Shown here: positions 5,660 through 9,175 of the stretch, piece by piece
Numbering within the stretch: the stretch's first letter is position 1
How the letters are laid out: every line of letters starts with the position of its first letter
NCBI GenBank assembly: GCA_030432795.1
Contig: JAUILW010000101.1
Coordinates: 1 to 9,175, forward strand
Length of the DNA: 9,175 bases
Direction: 5' to 3'
From: Gammaproteobacteria bacterium
Lineage (GTDB): Bacteria > Pseudomonadota > Gammaproteobacteria > Pseudomonadales > Azotimanducaceae
Made by a program: the position numbers and the translations under genes
The notes under the pieces: model-generated
Databases searched by the model: none
The model's input: the letters and a program-made list of their open reading frames with translations, nothing else
Told to the model about the DNA's origin: nothing

Positions 5660-7932
5660 GTGAAACGCCGCGCCGCGCACCGTGGGCGCTGGCCATTCTC
5701 ATGGCGGCGCTGGGTGCGCTGTACACCGTGCAGGGTATCGAGCTTGCCGGTCTCGGCGGCTCCACGTACTTCGTGGTGGCAGGCCCGGCACTGCTGATCC
5801 TTGCGTTGATGCTGTTGCAGCGCAACGCGCTGGTGCTGTGGCTCTTTGCCGTGTTGTATGGCCTAACGTTCGTGTGGGCGCTGTTCGAAGTGGGTCTCGA
5901 CCTCTGGGCGCTGCAGGTACGGTTGAGCTGGCTCACGGGGTTTGGCTTGTGGCTGATGCTGCCGGGCCTGCGCCGCAAGCTCGGCGAAGAACGCACGACC
6001 TGGCAGCCGGTGCTGGTGAGCGTGCTGTTCGTCGTTGGCTTCATCTGGCTGTCGGCGGCACAGTACGGCGACGAAGCGCTGCCGCTGGTGGAACGCAATG
6101 GCACGGTCACGCCCCAGCAGCCCACTGGCGGCTGGTTGCACTACGGCAACAGCAATGGCGGCACGCGATTCGCCCGGGTAGACGAGATCACGCCAGCGAA
6201 TGTCTCGGGCATGAAGGAAATCTGGCGCTACCGCACCGGCATCGAAGGCGTGTTCAAAGCAACGCCCATTCAGATCGGCGATCTTCTGTATACCTGTGCA
6301 GCCCTCAACGTCATCATCGCCCTGGATGCGGAAACCGGTGAGAAGGTGTGGCAGTTCGACCCGGACGTGCAGGCCTCGGGTTTCTCCTTCTCGAAGAACT
6401 GCCGTGGCGTCACGTATCACAAGGCGCCTGACACCTACACCGGGCAGTGTCCGGAGCGCATCATCACGGCCACCACCGACGCCCGACTGCTGGCCGTGGA
6501 CGCGCACACCGGCCAGCCCTGCACAGACTTCGGCAACAAAGGCACCGTCAGCCTGTTGCCCGGCATGGGCGAGGTGAAGCCCGGCTTTTATTTCGTTACA
6601 TCGCCAGCAACCATCGCCCGTGGCCGCGCTATCGTCGGCGGCTGGGTGATGGACAACCGCGAGGTGGGTGAGCCGTCCGGCGTGGTGCGCGCGTACGACG
6701 TGCTCACCGGGGAATTTTCCTGGGCCTGGGACATGGGGCGTCCTGGGGTGAACACGCAGCCGGAGGCCGGTGAGTTCTATACCCGCGGCACGCCCAATGT
6801 CTGGAGCATGACGAGCTTCGATGAAGCGCTGGGTCTGGTGTACCTGCCCACGGGTAACGCGACGCCGGACTACTTCGGGGCACACCGTTCCGCGGCGGCG
6901 GAGCAGTTTGCAAGCTCGGTCGTGGCACTCGACATCGACGACGGCTCCCTGCGCTGGTCGTATCAGACCGTGCATCACGATGTGTGGGACTACGACGTGC
7001 CCTCGCAGCCCGTGCTTGCGGATCTGCCGCAGGCCGATGGTTCGGTGCTGCCAGTCGTCATCGCCGCCACAAAGCGGGCCGAGATCTTCGTGCTCGACCG
7101 GCGTACCGGCGAGCCGGTGTTCGAGGTGCGGGAGGAGGCGGTGCCGCAGGGTGCTGCCGAAGGGGACTGGTTGTCGCCGACGCAGCCCATGTCAGTGGGC
7201 ATGCCTGACTTCCGCACGCCTGACCTTGCCGAGTCCGATACCTGGGGTATTACGCCATGGGACCACCTGTGGTGTCGCATCGAGTTCAAGAAGCTTCGTT
7301 ATGAGGGGCACTTTACGCCGCCCTCTGTGGCAGGCTCATTGCAATATCCCGGCAACGCCGGTGGCTTCAATTGGGGCAGTGTGGCGCTGCACGAAGATCT
7401 GCAGCTACTCGTGGTCAATCCGCTGCTCATGCCGAACAAGGTCCACCTGATCCCGCGGGAGGACGTACCGGAGCAGCACTTTCAGGAGCAGCTCGGCACG
7501 CCGTATGCGGTGTCGAGCCGGCCGTTCCTGTCGCCGGTGATGGCGCCGTGCATGCGCCCGCCCTATGGGCTGCTGGCGGTGATCGATCTGCAAACACAGC
7601 AGCTGCTCTGGCAACAGCCGGTGGGTGACATCGAAGTGGGGGTGAACATCCCCATGGGGCTACCGCAGCTATCCGGCACGGTGGTCACCTCCGGCGGCAT
7701 CATCTTCCATGCCGCCACCATCGATCAGACGGTACGCGCGGTTGACCTGCGCACGGGCGAGGAGCTCTGGCGGCAGGACTTGCCCGCCACCTCGGAAGCC
7801 ACACCCATGAGTTACCGCGCCCCGAAGAGCGGAAAACAGCGTCTGATCGTGCAGGTACCTGCAGGTGGCATGCTCGCCTTTGGTGAACCAGAGCCGGGCG
7901 GTGGTTACGTGATCGCCTACGGATTGGAGTAA
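5656..7932 (+). CDS. Membrane-bound PQQ-dependent dehydrogenase, glucose/quinate/shikimate family
   Basis: Quinoprotein of 758 residues in the family of E. coli glucose dehydrogenase (Gcd), oxidising a hydroxyl substrate in the periplasm and passing electrons to ubiquinone. The N-terminus has five predicted membrane helices (about 9-27, 37-54, 59-80, 87-104 and 117-136). The rest is an eight-bladed propeller with repeated ALDAETGEKVW-like W-motifs. The catalytic aspartate is Asp445 in HHDVWDYDVP (440-449), matching E. coli Asp466, and Lys473 matches the PQQ-contacting Lys493. Six cysteines (214, 249, 265, 289, 540 and 632) fall where I recall them in Gcd. Loops near 600-620 and 655-670 are shorter than in Gcd, so the substrate may differ from glucose; quinate, shikimate or another polyol is possible. 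The ATG overlaps the aminotransferase stop by four bases (ATGA), and the cytochrome gene follows after 6 bases. No PQQ biosynthesis genes are in the window. Confidence 0.93.
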   Translation: MSETPRRAPWALAILMAALGALYTVQGIELAGLGGSTYFVVAGPALLILALMLLQRNALVLWLFAVLYGLTFVWALFEVGLDLWALQVRLSWLTGFGLWLMLPGLRRKLGEERTTWQPVLVSVLFVVGFIWLSAAQYGDEALPLVERNGTVTPQQPTGGWLHYGNSNGGTRFARVDEITPANVSGMKEIWRYRTGIEGVFKATPIQIGDLLYTCAALNVIIALDAETGEKVWQFDPDVQASGFSFSKNCRGVTYHKAPDTYTGQCPERIITATTDARLLAVDAHTGQPCTDFGNKGTVSLLPGMGEVKPGFYFVTSPATIARGRAIVGGWVMDNREVGEPSGVVRAYDVLTGEFSWAWDMGRPGVNTQPEAGEFYTRGTPNVWSMTSFDEALGLVYLPTGNATPDYFGAHRSAAAEQFASSVVALDIDDGSLRWSYQTVHHDVWDYDVPSQPVLADLPQADGSVLPVVIAATKRAEIFVLDRRTGEPVFEVREEAVPQGAAEGDWLSPTQPMSVGMPDFRTPDLAESDTWGITPWDHLWCRIEFKKLRYEGHFTPPSVAGSLQYPGNAGGFNWGSVALHEDLQLLVVNPLLMPNKVHLIPREDVPEQHFQEQLGTPYAVSSRPFLSPVMAPCMRPPYGLLAVIDLQTQQLLWQQPVGDIEVGVNIPMGLPQLSGTVVTSGGIIFHAATIDQTVRAVDLRTGEELWRQDLPATSEATPMSYRAPKSGKQRLIVQVPAGGMLAFGEPEPGGGYVIAYGLE
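7926..7929 (+). promoter_or_regulatory. Ribosome binding site for the cytochrome c gene
   Basis: GGAG lies within the last codons of the PQQ dehydrogenase gene, 9 bases before the ATG at 7939. The second in-frame ATG at 7945 would be 15 bases away, so 7939 is the better start. Confidence 0.5.
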
Positions 7933-7938
7933 CAACCC

Positions 7939-8511
7939 ATGGACATGGCAACACTCACCATCGCCTGGGTTCTGCACAGTGCCGCTGCAACCTGTTACCT
8001 CGGCCCGCTGGTGGAGCAGACCCGGCACACGGAAACCTACGGGATCGGCCGGGCACCTGATGCAGCGCGTCTCGCCGCATGGGATATCGACGTTTCACCC
8101 GACGGCAGTGGCCTGCCGGCGGGTGAGGCCACTGCCGCCGATGGCGAAGCGCTGTACGCGAGGACGTGTGCTGCGTGCCATGGCGCGCGAGGTGAGGGTG
8201 GCGTCAATGACGTACTGGTGCACGATCCGCAGGATGCCGGTTACGTGCACGACCGCGCCGCACCCAAAGCCATCGGTAACTATTGGCCGTATGCGACGAC
8301 GCTGTTCGACTACATCCGTCGCGCCATGCCGCACTCCGCTCCCGGCTCGCTCACCGATCGAGAGGTGTATGCGCTCACCGCGTACCTTTTGCACCTCAAC
8401 GGCCTGATCGATGATGCGCAGGTGATCGATGCACGCTCGCTACCCGAAGTACAGATGCCGGCCCGCAGCCAGTTGCGGCGTTATGACGAGTGCGCGGGAG
8501 AGACGCCATGA
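7939..8511 (+). CDS. SoxD-like monoheme cytochrome c, probable sulfite dehydrogenase partner
   Basis: Protein of 190 residues with one covalent haem site, CAACH (Cys77, Cys80, His81), and a likely distal ligand Met130 in YIRRAMP (125-131). The YGIGR opening (34-38), AAWDIDVSPDGSGLP (46-60), NYWPYATTLFDYIRRAMP (114-131) and SLTDREVYALTAYLL (137-151) are hallmarks, as I recall them, of SoxD and related sulfite-dehydrogenase cytochromes. It would accept electrons from the molybdenum enzyme encoded next, in the periplasm. Classical SoxD of Paracoccus carries two haems and is about twice this long, so this is a short form. The N-terminus (residues 4-22) is hydrophobic and could be a signal or anchor, but it has no lysine or arginine before the hydrophobic stretch, and no alternative start supplies one. 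It overlaps the soxC-like gene by ATGA. Confidence 0.87.
   Translation: MDMATLTIAWVLHSAAATCYLGPLVEQTRHTETYGIGRAPDAARLAAWDIDVSPDGSGLPAGEATAADGEALYARTCAACHGARGEGGVNDVLVHDPQDAGYVHDRAAPKAIGNYWPYATTLFDYIRRAMPHSAPGSLTDREVYALTAYLLHLNGLIDDAQVIDARSLPEVQMPARSQLRRYDECAGETP
8496..8503 (+). promoter_or_regulatory. Strong ribosome binding site for the soxC-like gene
   Basis: GGGAGAGA lies inside the end of the cytochrome gene, with its GGAG core 7 bases before the ATG at 8508. It supports 8508 over the in-frame ATG at 8514. Confidence 0.65.
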
Positions 8512-9175
8512 GTATGGATCGGCGTTCGTTTCTCGCAGGTTCGCTGCTTGCTGGCGCAGCAGCAGCAGACCCGACCAAGGTTCAGGGGCCGCCGTCCAGC
8601 CCCCAAGGCGAGCGTTCCCCGCACGAAGCGCCGCGCCGCCTGCCCGCGACACCGGATGTCTCGTACACCCCACTGCAGGATCTGCACGGCACCATCACGC
8701 CCGCGGATCTGCACTTCGAGCGGCACCACGCAGGCATACCTGCCATCGACCCGGCAGCGCACCGCCTGGTTGTGCACGGGCTTGTGGAACGGCCGCTGGA
8801 GTTTACGGTGGACGAGCTCAAGCGCTTTCCCGCGCAGACACGCACCTGCTTCATCGAATGTTCCGGCAATGCGGCGGAGTACTTCCTCGAAAGCGAGCAG
8901 CTCACGCCGCAGATGCTGCGCGGGCTGACAAGCCAGAGCGAATGGACCGGCGTGCCGCTGAAAACCGTGTTCGCCGAGGTCGGTGTGCGGCCCGAGGCCC
9001 GCTGGTTTCTGGCGGAAGGCAGCGACGCTGCGGTGATGACCCGTAGCATTCCCATCGAGAAAGCCTGGGATGATGCGCTCCTGGCCTACGCGCAGAACGG
9101 CGAGCCGTTGCGCCCGGCCCAGGGCTATCCGCTGCGGCTTCTGCTGCCGGGCTGGGAAGGCAACACGTCGGTGAA
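8508..9175 (+). CDS. soxC: SoxC-type sulfite dehydrogenase, molybdopterin subunit (partial, runs off the right edge)
   Basis: The first 222 codons are present without a stop; family members are about 400-430 residues, so roughly half is missing. It is a periplasmic molybdenum enzyme of the sulfite oxidase family that would oxidise sulfite (or, as SoxCD, protein-bound sulfane sulfur) and pass electrons to the cytochrome encoded just upstream. A Tat signal is clear: DRRSFLAGSLLAG (4-16) followed by an alanine-rich cleavage region near residue 20. Family blocks are TPLQDLHGTITPADLHFERHH (54-74), FIECSGN (115-121, with Cys118 as the expected molybdenum ligand), EWTGVPL (145-151), RSIPIEKAWDDALLAYAQNGE (179-199) and GYPLRLLLPGWEGN (206-219). 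Arg72 in the FERHH segment corresponds to the substrate/pterin arginine of animal sulfite oxidase. The start overlaps the cytochrome stop by ATGA. The call between SoxC and SorA-type enzymes rests on remembered motifs and favours SoxC. Confidence 0.9.
   Translation, partial: MSMDRRSFLAGSLLAGAAAADPTKVQGPPSSPQGERSPHEAPRRLPATPDVSYTPLQDLHGTITPADLHFERHHAGIPAIDPAAHRLVVHGLVERPLEFTVDELKRFPAQTRTCFIECSGNAAEYFLESEQLTPQMLRGLTSQSEWTGVPLKTVFAEVGVRPEARWFLAEGSDAAVMTRSIPIEKAWDDALLAYAQNGEPLRPAQGYPLRLLLPGWEGNTSV

Noticed and set aside
5863..6978. 371-residue open frame on the minus strand
   Set aside because: It is fully antisense to the well-supported PQQ dehydrogenase and has no family features.
8556..8567. 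GCA triplet repeat
   Set aside because: It simply encodes the alanine run at the end of the Tat signal peptide of the SoxC-type protein.
8429..9046. 205-residue + strand frame at the right edge
   Set aside because: It is a shadow of the SoxC-type gene, which starts at 8508 in another frame and shows clear family motifs through to the window edge.

Overview
The window is a GC-rich, densely packed bacterial segment. Every supported gene lies on the + strand, and the only gap longer than a few bases is 823-956. The gene content (a long-form RsgA, a YgjP-type metalloprotein, a membrane PQQ dehydrogenase of the Gcd family, and SoxC/SoxD-like periplasmic proteins) suggests an aerobic proteobacterium, most likely gammaproteobacterial. 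That placement rests on protein character alone.

Layout. Positions 1-45 may hold the tail of an upstream gene. A NUDT19-type Nudix hydrolase follows (52-822). A 134-base gap carries a plausible sigma70-type promoter and a tandem 10-base repeat. Next come two housekeeping-type genes, both with TTG starts and overlapping each other: a YgjP/DUF45 zinc metalloprotein (957-1664) and the ribosome-assembly GTPase RsgA (1654-2697). Fourteen bases after rsgA, and behind a strong ribosome binding site, begins a tightly coupled series of five genes. It encodes an IlvX-like ThDP enzyme (2712-4277), a fold-type-I PLP aminotransferase (4277-5659), a membrane-bound PQQ-dependent dehydrogenase (5656-7932), a SoxD-like monoheme cytochrome c (7939-8511) and a Tat-exported SoxC-type sulfite dehydrogenase (8508 to past the right edge). 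Junctions in this run are 1-base or 4-base overlaps, or a 6-base gap.

How the genes may work together. The last two genes look like an electron-transferring pair: a molybdopterin sulfite/sulfur dehydrogenase and its cytochrome c acceptor. Translational coupling ties them to an aminotransferase, a ThDP carboligase/decarboxylase-type enzyme and a quinone-reducing PQQ dehydrogenase. This is the most interesting point in the window. One reading is a route that takes apart a sulfur-containing (for example sulfonated) amino or hydroxy acid and oxidises the released sulfite in the periplasm. That pathway is inference; only the gene order, family identities and coupling are seen directly. No RNA genes, insertion sequences, CRISPR arrays or convincing terminators were found.
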